A stretch of DNA of 59,056 nt, taken from assembly GCA_029821635.1 (NCBI GenBank), contig JALGSW010000024.1:1-59056 (forward strand). Direction: 5' to 3'. This document shows, piece after piece, positions 1-8,347 of the stretch. A model generated the notes under the pieces. The model was not told the DNA's origin. It searched no databases and saw only the letters and a program-made list of their open reading frames with translations. The position numbers and the translations under genes are program-made. Position 1 is the first letter of the stretch. Every line of letters begins with the position of its first letter. This stretch comes from Candidatus Zipacnadia bacterium. Its GTDB lineage: Bacteria > Armatimonadota > Zipacnadia > Zipacnadales > UBA5352.

Positions 1-29
1 GGTGGAAGCGCCGCGTCTGTAAGGTCAAA

Positions 30-116
30 TGGTGCCGAAGGCCGGACTCGAACCGGCACGGGCCGAAACCCACAGCCTCCTGAGGACTGCGTGTCTACCA
101 ATTCCACCACTTCGGC
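30..116 (-). tRNA. tRNA-Leu (anticodon CAG)
   Basis: Read on the minus strand this folds as a class II tRNA. The acceptor arm GCCGAAG pairs with CTTCGGC, followed by discriminator A and an encoded CCA. The anticodon stem CAGTC/GGCTG closes the loop CTCAGGA, giving anticodon CAG (leucine CUG codons). A long variable arm typical of tRNA-Leu and a GTTCGAGTC T-loop follow. The CCA end lies at 30-32. Bases 1-29 hold nothing I can identify. Confidence 0.96.
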
Positions 117-199
117 AAGCCGTATGTTGTGTGACGCGTAGTATAGCGACGCGGGCGGCCGATGTCAAGTTCGGTCCGCGCGCCCGCTTGCTTCGCGCC

Positions 200-1843
200 C
201 TACCCGTCGATCGGCGTGAAGATTTGCACCGGCTGGGTGCGGTTGCGCACCTGCACCTGCCCCAGCGGGCGCATGCGCGCCATCGTCTCCGGGTCGGCGG
301 AGACCGTCTCCCAGTCGGCCAAGATCGTGCAGGCGCGCTCGCGGCATTCGCTCTGCAGCCGGAACGCCACGTTCACCGGGTCGCCGAGGATCTGCGGCTC
401 CGGCGGCGCCTCGCCCACCCACCCGAGCGACACCTGGCCGGTGGTGAGCGTGATGCCGAAGCCGATGTCCTCGTCGGGCCAGCGTTCGTCAAGGCGCGCG
501 CGCAGCTCCCCGGCCGCCTGCACGGCGCGCGCGGCATGGTGCTCGCCGTCCTTCTCGGGGCGGAAGAACACCACCGCGGCGTCGCCGGGCCTGCGCGCCG
601 AGACACCATCGCTGCGCCCGACGACGTCGTCCACGATCGCGAAGAATTCGCGCATCATCGTCATGATCTCCGACGGCTGGAGGCGCTCGGAGCGCGCGGT
701 GTAGCCCGCCATGTCGCAGACGAGCACGGTCACCTCGAGCTGCTCTCCCTCCTCCGACACCCAACTCGGCCACAGCCGTGAGAGCGAACGCAGTGCCGCC
801 TCGCTCTGCAGCGCGGAGACGACTACGCCGGTGGCCGCGATCGCCAGCACCGGGCCGGTCATCGGCAGCAGCACCAGGCCGCGCTGGAACGCGAGCGCCC
901 CGGCAACCACCCACGCTGCCGCGAGTCCGCCCGCGATCGCCCAGCTCACCCAGTGCCGCCTCCCGCGCCCGACCAGCGCCACCACGAGTGCCGCGGGCAG
1001 CGCGATCAGGAGCGCAACGATCGCAGGGGGCTCGGTGATGTAGCGGCCGGAGAGCATCGTGGCGGCGGCCTGCGCGTGGATCTCGACGCCGCTCATCGGG
1101 CCCACCGGAGTCCCGAAGAGGTCCTTCATCTCATCGGTCACGCCGATGAGCGCGATATTGGCCTTCACAGGCGCGGCGGCGTCCGGGCTGTCGTGCACGT
1201 CCTCGAACTTCACCGTGGCCACCGTACCCGCCGGTCCGGCCCAGTTGATGAGCACATCGTCGGGGATGCGCTGCGCGGCATCGAGCAGCACTGCGCGCGC
1301 GAGCGCCGGCCACGCGGTGTTCGTCTCGGAGTCCTCCTGCATCGTGTGCACCCAGCGCACCGTGCTGTCGGGCCTGAAGAGGAGCGGGGATGCGACCGTG
1401 CGCGCGGCGGTGCTGATCGCGTCGGGAGGTGGGGCGAACTGCTTGCGCTCGCCACCCTCGGAGGCCTCCGCCAGCTCGGCCTCCGCGCCGCTGACCAGCA
1501 CGACGTTGCCCGCGCGCGTGATGACCTCGGCCAGCGCTGCGTCGTCGGTCGGATCGGACGCGCCGGAGAAGAACACGTCCACGCCGATGGAGCGCGCGCC
1601 GGCGGTGGAGAGGTGGTCGATCACTCGCACGTAGGCGCTGCGCCGCAGTGCCGAGGGGCCCCAGTGCTCGATCTGCCCGAAGGTGGCCTCCTCGATGGCG
1701 ACGATCACGAAGTCATCGACCGGGGGCGCGCGGTGGGGGAGTGCCAGGCGCCAGTCCAGCGCCCACGTCTCGATGCTCGTCAGCGGCCCGATCCAAGCCG
1801 CCGCGAGCAGCATCAGCAGCGCGACCGTGACCGTCACGGCCAC
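200..1843 (-). CDS. CHASE2-domain class III adenylate/guanylate cyclase
   Basis: A predicted membrane cyclase that makes cAMP or cGMP in response to an extracellular signal. An N-terminal hydrophobic helix is followed by a CHASE2 sensor (DDFVIVAIEE, GVDVFF), then a block of transmembrane helices (LIALPAALVVALV and following), then the catalytic domain. That domain has the metal-binding aspartate in VTVLVCDMAGYT, the second in RRPGDAAVVFF, and the GDPVNVAFRLQS motif that carries the transition-state Asn/Arg. The frame is open back to 2044 with a TTG, but that overlaps the upstream FecR gene deeply. The GTG at 1843 leaves one helix before CHASE2 and is my choice, although no clear Shine-Dalgarno site precedes it. 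FecR plus CHASE2-cyclase is a common pairing, so the two probably form one surface-signalling unit. Confidence 0.85.
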   Translation of the reverse strand: MAVTVTVALLMLLAAAWIGPLTSIETWALDWRLALPHRAPPVDDFVIVAIEEATFGQIEHWGPSALRRSAYVRVIDHLSTAGARSIGVDVFFSGASDPTDDAALAEVITRAGNVVLVSGAEAELAEASEGGERKQFAPPPDAISTAARTVASPLLFRPDSTVRWVHTMQEDSETNTAWPALARAVLLDAAQRIPDDVLINWAGPAGTVATVKFEDVHDSPDAAAPVKANIALIGVTDEMKDLFGTPVGPMSGVEIHAQAAATMLSGRYITEPPAIVALLIALPAALVVALVGRGRRHWVSWAIAGGLAAAWVVAGALAFQRGLVLLPMTGPVLAIAATGVVVSALQSEAALRSLSRLWPSWVSEEGEQLEVTVLVCDMAGYTARSERLQPSEIMTMMREFFAIVDDVVGRSDGVSARRPGDAAVVFFRPEKDGEHHAARAVQAAGELRARLDERWPDEDIGFGITLTTGQVSLGWVGEAPPEPQILGDPVNVAFRLQSECRERACTILADWETVSADPETMARMRPLGQVQVRNRTQPVQIFTPIDG

Positions 1844-1907
1844 GGTCGCGCGTGTGCTCAGCGTGGTGATCGGCGCTGCGATGGCGAACCCTCCACTTCG
1901 CGACCGA

Positions 1908-3377
1908 TCAGTGGCCCGCCGCGCGCCTCGGGAAGAACCGCGGGCGCGGCGGCCTCTGAGGCTGCTCGACAGCGGGTCTTCGCTGAGGCGCAGTTGGCGG
2001 CTCGCGCACGCTCGCCTGGCCGGTCGGTCCGGCCTCGCCGGCAAACCTCACGTAGAGCACGCGGCCGCCTGAGGCCACGACCTCCACGGCTCCGGGCGCT
2101 CGCTCCTGCAGAAGCTGCCCGATCTGCTCCGGGCTGAGTTGTGTGATGACCGCCAGCGAGATGCGCTCGCCGGGCAGCACCAGGGGCTCGGTGCGGATGA
2201 TGCCGTCGGCGTGCGCCAGGGCCTGCTTGAGCATCGAGACCTGGGCGCGGCTGCCGCCGGAGATGTCGATGCGCACGGTGCCCGCTTTCGCCTGCATCAT
2301 CTCGCGGATGACGCGCGGCGCGAGGCCCGATCCCACGCGCTTACCCAGCACCAGCAGGGCGTTGTGCACCGCCTCGTGGACGTCCTCGCCGATGCCGGGC
2401 ACGACCGCGTCGATGAAGGTCAGGGCATCGCTGTCCCCGTTGCGGACCAGCCGGATGTTCCCGCGCACGCGTGCGGAGAAGACGCCGTTGATCTGCCGTA
2501 CCTGCTCGAGCGTCACATCGCCGATGACGCTGTAGTCGGCACGAGGCTTGCGTCGCCAGTCGATCGTGCCATCGGCGTTGATCGTGAACGAGGACGCGTC
2601 CACGTCCGCGATCGAGGTGTTGGAGAGCCCGTGCAGGGCGAGTTGCGCCCCGATCGCCTTCGACGCGAGGAACGCGCCTGCCTCGGGCATGTCGTGCTCG
2701 CGCAGGCCGACCATGATCCCGGGGTTGCCGAGGTGCCGGATGATGTCCCGGTGGCGGTTGTACATCACCCACGTGGCCTCATCGTCGCCGGCGAGGTCGA
2801 ACTTCCTCACCGACCCGGGGCGGTTGTTGCGCGGCACTTCGCAGCACTCGTCGGGAGCGACCTGGAAGTTCTCTTCGCCCGCCTGAACGTCCACCTGGCC
2901 CTCATACACGTAGGTCTCCGAAGTGCCGTCTTCGGCGACTTCGCAGCGGAAGACCGTGCCCGTGACCGAAGCCACGGCGCTGGGCATCCGCACCTCGAAC
3001 TTGCTCGAGCCGCTCAGCGCGCGCTCGATCGTCACCCAGATGCCGCCCGCGAGCGCCTGGAAGCTCGTCGTGCCGCCCGAAGCGAGCGCGGTGATGAGCA
3101 CCTGCGAGTTCTGATCCATGCGCACGTAGCCGCCCTCACCCACGGATATCTCCGCGCGCGAGGATGCGCCGGTCTTGACCGCATCGCTGGGCGCCAGCAC
3201 CTCGTTGAGCTTGGCGGCCTGGTAGCCGCTCGCGCCGTGGCGGACCTGCACGTCCCCGTAGATCGAGGTCAGCACGGCGCGGCTGGTCGCGACCTGGCCG
3301 CGCTGGGCAGATGCGACCGCAACGACCATCGTCAGCGCGACGAGCGTGATCGGCAACGTCATGCGAGAGAGCTTCAT
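1908..3377 (-). CDS. FecR-domain exported protein
   Basis: A 489-residue exported protein. The start at 3377 gives a signal peptide (KLSRMTLPITLVALTMVVAV then ASAQ) and has GGAGG 10 bases upstream. The FecR domain lies at about residues 30-190: the pattern of YGDVQVRHG, LAPSDAVKTGASSRAEI, MDQNSQV and a strand-rich stretch ending VTGTVFRCEV is typical. FecR domains bind or sense at the cell surface and regulate a membrane partner. The middle region (SFTINADGTIDWRRK, VIGDVTLEQVRQ) is of unknown function. The C-terminus is proline/arginine-rich (PQRRPAVEQPQRPPRPRFF). It sits directly upstream of the CHASE2 cyclase, its likely signalling partner. Confidence 0.85.
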   Translation of the reverse strand: MKLSRMTLPITLVALTMVVAVASAQRGQVATSRAVLTSIYGDVQVRHGASGYQAAKLNEVLAPSDAVKTGASSRAEISVGEGGYVRMDQNSQVLITALASGGTTSFQALAGGIWVTIERALSGSSKFEVRMPSAVASVTGTVFRCEVAEDGTSETYVYEGQVDVQAGEENFQVAPDECCEVPRNNRPGSVRKFDLAGDDEATWVMYNRHRDIIRHLGNPGIMVGLREHDMPEAGAFLASKAIGAQLALHGLSNTSIADVDASSFTINADGTIDWRRKPRADYSVIGDVTLEQVRQINGVFSARVRGNIRLVRNGDSDALTFIDAVVPGIGEDVHEAVHNALLVLGKRVGSGLAPRVIREMMQAKAGTVRIDISGGSRAQVSMLKQALAHADGIIRTEPLVLPGERISLAVITQLSPEQIGQLLQERAPGAVEVVASGGRVLYVRFAGEAGPTGQASVREPPTAPQRRPAVEQPQRPPRPRFFPRRAAGH

Positions 3378-3430
3378 GACAACGGGCCTCCGTCGCGTCA
3401 GATTTGCCGCGAGTCCGGCCTGTCTGCTAT

Positions 3431-3473
3431 ATATTACCACGAGACGCCCACTCGTTACACGTCGCGTGACGTG
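3431..3473 (-). promoter_or_regulatory. Possible promoter and dyad upstream of the FecR gene
   Basis: On the minus strand a TAATAT (-10-like, 3431-3436) lies about 55 bases upstream of the FecR start. No convincing -35 is present at 17 bases. Just upstream is the dyad CACGTC-N4-GACGTG (3458-3473), which could be an operator. It lacks the T-tract expected of a terminator for the preceding gene. Tentative. Confidence 0.35.
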
Positions 3474-3534
3474 CGCTCGCCGGAAGAGACGCCCTCGCGC
3501 GTGTGATGATTCCCGTCAGTCCCGGCACCGGGCC

Positions 3535-4956
3535 TCAGCAGGCAGCCCCGTTGGCGCGCAGGCGCTTCTGCAACGCGGCCACGTCTACGAGCCCCGCGTC
3601 GCCCTCGCAGGACGAGTCGGCGGCCATCGCCGCGCCCTCGCCCGCCGCCTCGCCGATCGCCATGCAGGTGGCCATGACGCGCATGGCGCTCATCGCCTGG
3701 TGGTCGCAGGAGATGCAGCGGCCGGAGGTCAGCAGGTTCGGGATATCCGCCGAGACGAGGCTGCCCCACGGGATGTCGAACCACAGGCCGTCGCGCGGGT
3801 AGAGCCCCTCGCGATGGTCATCGTCCGCGTTGCCGGGCAGGTCCTCGTAGTGCTCCTCATACATCGCGCAGGGCGGGTCGTTCGGGCACTTCTTGTAGCA
3901 CAGGTGCGTCGAATTCTTCGCGCGGCCGAGGGGGCAGTGAATGTCGATCCAGTACGGGCAGCGCGCGACGGCGTCATCGCGTGTGCGCGCGTCCACCACG
4001 TCCTGCCCGGTGACGCGCTCCAGGCCGATCATCTGCCGGCTCTCGCGCAGGCCGATGTGCGGCGGCGTCTGAATGAGGTAGGCGTTCTCCAGGCCCGGCA
4101 CGTTCGCCCGCCACCAGTCGATGAGCTGCCAGGTGTCGCGCCGCACCTCGACCTCGCCGCGCGTGAGGTCTTCGACGTTGCAGGCGTCGCCGGGGAAGCG
4201 CGTGGCGTTCGCCATGTGCTCACCGGCGATCTTCCCGGCCACCATCCCGCCCCATGATGGGTTATACGCGCTGATCTCGCCGGAGTCGATGGCCTGCTTC
4301 GCGCGCTCCATCACCTCGACGCGCTCATCGCCCTGCGGCAGGCGCTCGTCATCCACGCCGCCGAAGCGGAACATGCTGCCCATCGACTGCATCGCGCCGT
4401 CGAACTCGCGCCCCTGCGTGAAGCTCGCGCCCGACTGCCAGACGAGGTCCGCATCGCCGGTCGCGTCCACGAACACCTTGCCCGTCACCGCCTGCCGACC
4501 GGACTTGCTCTCCAGCACCAGCGCGGAGATCATCCCGTCCTCGATGATCGCGTCCACCGCCCACGAGTGCAGGCGCAGGTCCACGCCGCTGCCCAGCACC
4601 AGCGCATCGGAGACGAGCTTGAACGCCTCCGGATCGAAGGAGATGCCGCCACGCTTGACCGCCACGTCGAACTCCGGCGCACCGCCCAGCGCCGCCATCT
4701 CCCGGCACAGCTCCTCCGCGACGCCGCCGATCATCGGCTCATCGGTGCCCGGCGCGTTCGTGCCCAGCAGGACCGTGATCAGCCCGGCGGTCGCCATGCC
4801 GCCGAGGTAGCCGTAGCGCTCGATCAGCAGCGTCCTTGCACCCGCGCGCGCGGCCGCGACGGCCGCCGGGATCCCGCCCGGGCCGCCTCCCGCCACGATC
4901 ACGTCATACTCTCCGACGATCGGTATCTCTCGTTCCGGCAGCGTGATGGTGCTCAT
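3535..4956 (-). CDS. FAD-dependent oxidoreductase with cysteine cluster
   Basis: A 473-residue flavoprotein of the FAD_oxidored family. The N-terminal dinucleotide fold shows YDVIVAGGGPGGIPAAVAAARAG and the FAD ribose contact LLIERYGYLGG. VFVDATGDADL is the second FAD motif of the family. A cysteine-rich insertion follows: C333 and C341 (C-x7-C), then C353, C357 and C363. This pattern could bind a metal or Fe-S cluster. The C-terminal ISCDHQAMSAMRVMATC closes the FAD site. The substrate is unknown. It is paralogous to the gene at 6918-8330, and the two flank a sulfatase-family gene on the same strand with short gaps, so a shared catabolic operon is likely. There is no signal peptide, so it is cytoplasmic. 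Confidence 0.88.
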   Translation of the reverse strand: MSTITLPEREIPIVGEYDVIVAGGGPGGIPAAVAAARAGARTLLIERYGYLGGMATAGLITVLLGTNAPGTDEPMIGGVAEELCREMAALGGAPEFDVAVKRGGISFDPEAFKLVSDALVLGSGVDLRLHSWAVDAIIEDGMISALVLESKSGRQAVTGKVFVDATGDADLVWQSGASFTQGREFDGAMQSMGSMFRFGGVDDERLPQGDERVEVMERAKQAIDSGEISAYNPSWGGMVAGKIAGEHMANATRFPGDACNVEDLTRGEVEVRRDTWQLIDWWRANVPGLENAYLIQTPPHIGLRESRQMIGLERVTGQDVVDARTRDDAVARCPYWIDIHCPLGRAKNSTHLCYKKCPNDPPCAMYEEHYEDLPGNADDDHREGLYPRDGLWFDIPWGSLVSADIPNLLTSGRCISCDHQAMSAMRVMATCMAIGEAAGEGAAMAADSSCEGDAGLVDVAALQKRLRANGAAC

Positions 4957-5006
4957 GCCGTGCCTCCCGTGGTTCGTCGCCCGGCCGCAAGCGCCGGTGC
5001 GTTCGT

Positions 5007-6902
5007 CTACTGAATGTACCCCAGGTCGCGCATCTGCTGCCGCGCCTCGGGTGAAAACTCGGTCGCTCCGGCCTGCCCGGCGAGCTGCTCGGTCAGCGCC
5101 AGCGACGTCTCGGTCCAGTCCAGCAATTGCCTCTCGCGAGCGCTCGTGTCGGGCGCGTCCGGCGTCCCGAAGATATCATGCCGCTCGGCCGGGTCGCTCG
5201 CCAGGTCGTACAGCTCGAAGCGGTCCTGATACACATGGTAGATCAGCTTGTAGTCGCCGAACAGCAGGCCCTTGCGCGTTTCGCCCCGGTGACAGGCCTC
5301 CAGGAAGCACTCCAGCGGCGGCAACTGAGCGTCCGCGCCGGCCAGCACCGGCGCCAGCGAGCGCCCCTGCAGCTCCTCCGTCACCGGTAGCTCGCACAGC
5401 TCAAGGATCGTCGGCATGACGTCCAGCAGGCTGACCGGCGCCGCGACGGTCCGGCCCTCGCGCTGGCCCGGCACGTGTATCATCAGCGGGACGCGCAGCA
5501 GCTCATCGTAGAGCGACTGCCCGTGGTCCCAGCCTTCGTGCTCCCAGAACTCCTCGCCGTGGTCGCTCCACAGCACCACGATCGAGCTGTCCCACAGGCC
5601 CGTGCGCTGCAGCTCCTCGACCATCCGCCCGAGCCACTCGTCGCAGAACTCGATCTCGCGCGTGTAAGCGCCTATGAAGCGCTCCCGCTCGACGGCCGTC
5701 CTGTGCGTCCGCGCCGCCTCGACCAGTCCCGTCTCCCGCCGCGAGACGGCCTGCTCCGGGGCCAGGCCCGGCGGGTCGTAGGGCGCGTGCGGGTCCATGT
5801 AGTGCGCCCAGAGTAGTAGCGGCCGGTGCTCGACCGCCTCAATCACCCGCGTGCCCGCCTCGGTCACGTGCGGCGCCCGCTGCAGAGGCAGTGACGTGCC
5901 GTAGGGCAAGTTCTCCTCGCGCAGCAGCATCCTGATCGGTGAGATCGTCAGCAGGCGCCGGGCGAGCCGCCGACCGTTGGCGGGCAGATCGTGATGCACG
6001 TCGAAGCCCTGGCCGGTGCCCGCCCAGGGGGCGAGGAACGGGTTGTTGGTGATCGCCGCGGTGAACCAGCCCGCATCGTGCAGGCGTTCGGCGAGCGTGT
6101 CCACGTCCTCGCGCCAGATCGCCGGCAGGATCTCCTGCCAGTACCGGTCGTGGCCCCGCAGCCGAGCCACGCCCATCTGTGACGGGTAGAGGCTGCTGAA
6201 GGTCGCCGCGAAGGATGGCCGCGTCCACGGCGCCACCGACCGTGCGTTGGTGAACACCACGCTCTCCGCCGCAAAACGGTCCATCGCCGGCGTGGCCGCC
6301 GGGCCGCCGTTGAGCGACAGGTAGTCCGGCCGCAGCGCGTCCACACTCAGCAGGATCACCGATGGACGTTCGGGTGAAGCCTCGGGCTCCCCGGCCCGGT
6401 GCACCATCGCCTCGATGCTCTCCGCGGAGTAGCCCGCGATGCGCACCCCGGCGAGTATAACCGTCAGGGCGACGAGCGCAAGGCCCACCACGCGTGTGCC
6501 GCGGCCCACTGCGGCGTCGGCGAGCGCGACCAGCGATCCGAGGCCGATGCTCAGCAGGACCGAACTGAGGAAGATGTCGTGCACCGGGAATGCCGCCGCG
6601 CCGCCCGACGCGCCAAGGGCCGTCTTCAGCACGATCAGCAGCACGATTGCGGGCAGCGCCACCGCAGCGGCGCGCAGTTGCGTCGCGGGATCAGGGCACG
6701 CGTTCGTCAGCTTCAGGACCGCGATCACGAGCAGCGCCAGCAGCGCGCCGATCAGCGCACCGAGCACGCCGTGCAGCAGCGCGGAGAGACCCAGCCCGGC
6801 CGCGGCCTCCCACGCAGTCGGCTCGGAACCGGCTCGCGCGAGCCCGACGATGCCTCCGCCGATCGCTCCAGAGAGCGTCCAGATTCGCGTGCAGGGGGTC
6901 AT
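5007..6902 (-). CDS. Membrane-anchored sulfatase/alkaline phosphatase superfamily enzyme
   Basis: 631 residues. The first ~160 are several hydrophobic helices (LHGVLGALIGALLALLVIAV, ALPAIVLLIVLKTAL and others). The sulfatase fold then begins at VILLSVDALRPDYLSLNG, with metal ligand D188. The nucleophile region reads APWTRPSFAATFSSLYPS. T227 stands where true sulfatases have the Cys or Ser that becomes formylglycine (C/S-x-P-S-R). Later come HYMDPHAPYDPP, the second metal cluster VLWSDHGEEFWEHEG and LRVPLMIHVPG. A threonine nucleophile is known in phosphoglycerol-transferase-like members, so this may cleave a phosphodiester rather than a sulfate ester. The active domain is predicted outside the membrane. 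It lies 15 bases after the upstream FAD oxidoreductase gene, in the same transcript. Confidence 0.85.
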   Translation of the reverse strand: MTPCTRIWTLSGAIGGGIVGLARAGSEPTAWEAAAGLGLSALLHGVLGALIGALLALLVIAVLKLTNACPDPATQLRAAAVALPAIVLLIVLKTALGASGGAAAFPVHDIFLSSVLLSIGLGSLVALADAAVGRGTRVVGLALVALTVILAGVRIAGYSAESIEAMVHRAGEPEASPERPSVILLSVDALRPDYLSLNGGPAATPAMDRFAAESVVFTNARSVAPWTRPSFAATFSSLYPSQMGVARLRGHDRYWQEILPAIWREDVDTLAERLHDAGWFTAAITNNPFLAPWAGTGQGFDVHHDLPANGRRLARRLLTISPIRMLLREENLPYGTSLPLQRAPHVTEAGTRVIEAVEHRPLLLWAHYMDPHAPYDPPGLAPEQAVSRRETGLVEAARTHRTAVERERFIGAYTREIEFCDEWLGRMVEELQRTGLWDSSIVVLWSDHGEEFWEHEGWDHGQSLYDELLRVPLMIHVPGQREGRTVAAPVSLLDVMPTILELCELPVTEELQGRSLAPVLAGADAQLPPLECFLEACHRGETRKGLLFGDYKLIYHVYQDRFELYDLASDPAERHDIFGTPDAPDTSARERQLLDWTETSLALTEQLAGQAGATEFSPEARQQMRDLGYIQ

Positions 6903-6917
6903 CGTGCGACAGTCACC

Positions 6918-8330
6918 TCAGATCGCCGCCCCGGCGTCGCGCAGCCTCCGTTGCAGCTCAGTGACATCGACCTCCGTCAGATCGCCGCTCTCCGCCGCCA
7001 ACGCCGCGCCCGCGCCCGCCGCCTGCCCGGTCGCCATCGCCGGGCCCATCACCCGCAGCGACGCCATCGCCTGGTGGTCGGCCGAGACGCTACGCCCGCA
7101 GGTGAGGAGGTTCCGCAGGTCCGCCGAGACGAGGGCGTCCCACGGGATGTCATACCACGAGCGATCGGCGACGCCGCCGTGCTCGGGCACTTCGTCGAGG
7201 TGGCGCGTGAGCATGTGACAATCGCGCTTCCCGCAACTTTGCCGGCAGGCGACGCCGTCCACCTGCGCGGCTTCGGGGCCCGTGTGCGCCATCGGGCAGT
7301 GCACGTCCAGCCCGAAGGTGCAGCGCGCGATCGCGTCCGGGCGCTTGCGGCCCGTCAGCAGGTCCTCGCAGGTCACGGTCTCGCGCCCGACCATCCGCCG
7401 GCTCTCCCGCACGCCCACCATGTGCGCGGTGAGCTGCAGGTGCGAACGCTCCATCCCCGGCACCGCCTCGCGCATCCAGCGCGCGATCTCCCACGCGTCT
7501 TTGCGGCCCTTGACCTCCGCGCGGCTAAGATCGGTGGCGTCCGTTGGATCGCCGCTCAGGTGCGTGACGTTGAATGCCAGCGAATCCTGTCGCGCATCCG
7601 GGCTGCGCTCAGGGCTGTGCCAGCGGTAGGCGGGCAGTCCGGCCATGAGCGCCTCGCGCGTGGCGGCCTTCACCGCCTCCGCGTCCTCACCGCGCGTGGG
7701 CACGCGGTCCACGTCGAGGCCGCCCATCTGCAGGATCATGCTCATCGCCTGGACGCGCCCGTCGGCGGGGCGGCCCATCTCCCAGCGTGCACCCGCCCGC
7801 GCGACCACGTCCGCATCGCCGGTGGCGTCCACGAAGACACGCGCCTCGACCGCGCGCGCCCCGGACTTGCCCTCCAGCACCAGCGCGCGCAGGCGGTCGC
7901 CCGCCACGATCGCCTCGCCCACCGTTGAGTGCAGGAGCAGGTCGGCGCCGCTGCCGAGCACCAGGGCGTCGGCGACCAGCTTGAAGGCCTCCGGCTCGAA
8001 CGGGATGCGCCCCGCGCGTATGCCCTCGTCGAAGGGTCGCGCGCAGCCCAGCGCCGCCATCCCGTCGACGAGCTCGCGGAAGAGCCCGCCCACGACCATC
8101 TCCCCGGTGCGCGCGGGTGCGATGCCGAGGAGCAGATCGACCCAGCCAGCGGTGGCGATGCCGCCGAGGAAGCCGTAACGTTCGATCAGCAGCGTGCGTG
8201 CACCCGCGCGGGCGGCGGCCACCGCGGCACAGATCCCGCTCGGCCCGCCGCCCGCCACGACCACGTCGTACGTCCCTGTGATCGGAAGCTCGCGTCGCGG
8301 CTCCCGGAGAGCTCGGCCGGCAGTAGTCAT
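6918..8330 (-). CDS. FAD-dependent oxidoreductase, paralog of the gene at 3535-4956
   Basis: 470 residues, starting at the ATG 8330 (MTTAGRALREPRREL). The frame is open further upstream but would run through the preceding gene. A GAGGGG overlapping that gene's stop can serve as ribosome site. The layout matches the paralog: YDVVVAGGGPSGICAAVAAARAG, LLIERYGFLGG, VFVDATGDADV and VSADHQAMASLRVMG. The cysteine cluster keeps its spacing: C337-x7-C345, then C362-x3-C366-x4-C371. Two paralogs around one sulfatase-family gene suggest sequential oxidation of one unusual substrate. The cytoplasmic location is inferred from the lack of a signal peptide. Confidence 0.88.
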   Translation of the reverse strand: MTTAGRALREPRRELPITGTYDVVVAGGGPSGICAAVAAARAGARTLLIERYGFLGGIATAGWVDLLLGIAPARTGEMVVGGLFRELVDGMAALGCARPFDEGIRAGRIPFEPEAFKLVADALVLGSGADLLLHSTVGEAIVAGDRLRALVLEGKSGARAVEARVFVDATGDADVVARAGARWEMGRPADGRVQAMSMILQMGGLDVDRVPTRGEDAEAVKAATREALMAGLPAYRWHSPERSPDARQDSLAFNVTHLSGDPTDATDLSRAEVKGRKDAWEIARWMREAVPGMERSHLQLTAHMVGVRESRRMVGRETVTCEDLLTGRKRPDAIARCTFGLDVHCPMAHTGPEAAQVDGVACRQSCGKRDCHMLTRHLDEVPEHGGVADRSWYDIPWDALVSADLRNLLTCGRSVSADHQAMASLRVMGPAMATGQAAGAGAALAAESGDLTEVDVTELQRRLRDAGAAI

Positions 8331-8347
8331 GCCGCGTAATTCGCCCC

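Noticed and set aside
953..2137. Long plus-strand open frames opposite the FecR and cyclase genes
   Set aside because: High-GC antisense artefacts: Arg/Ala/Gly/His-rich with no domain pattern, while the minus-strand proteins show clear families. The same holds for other long opposite-strand frames, for example 43866-46226 and 33805-35724.
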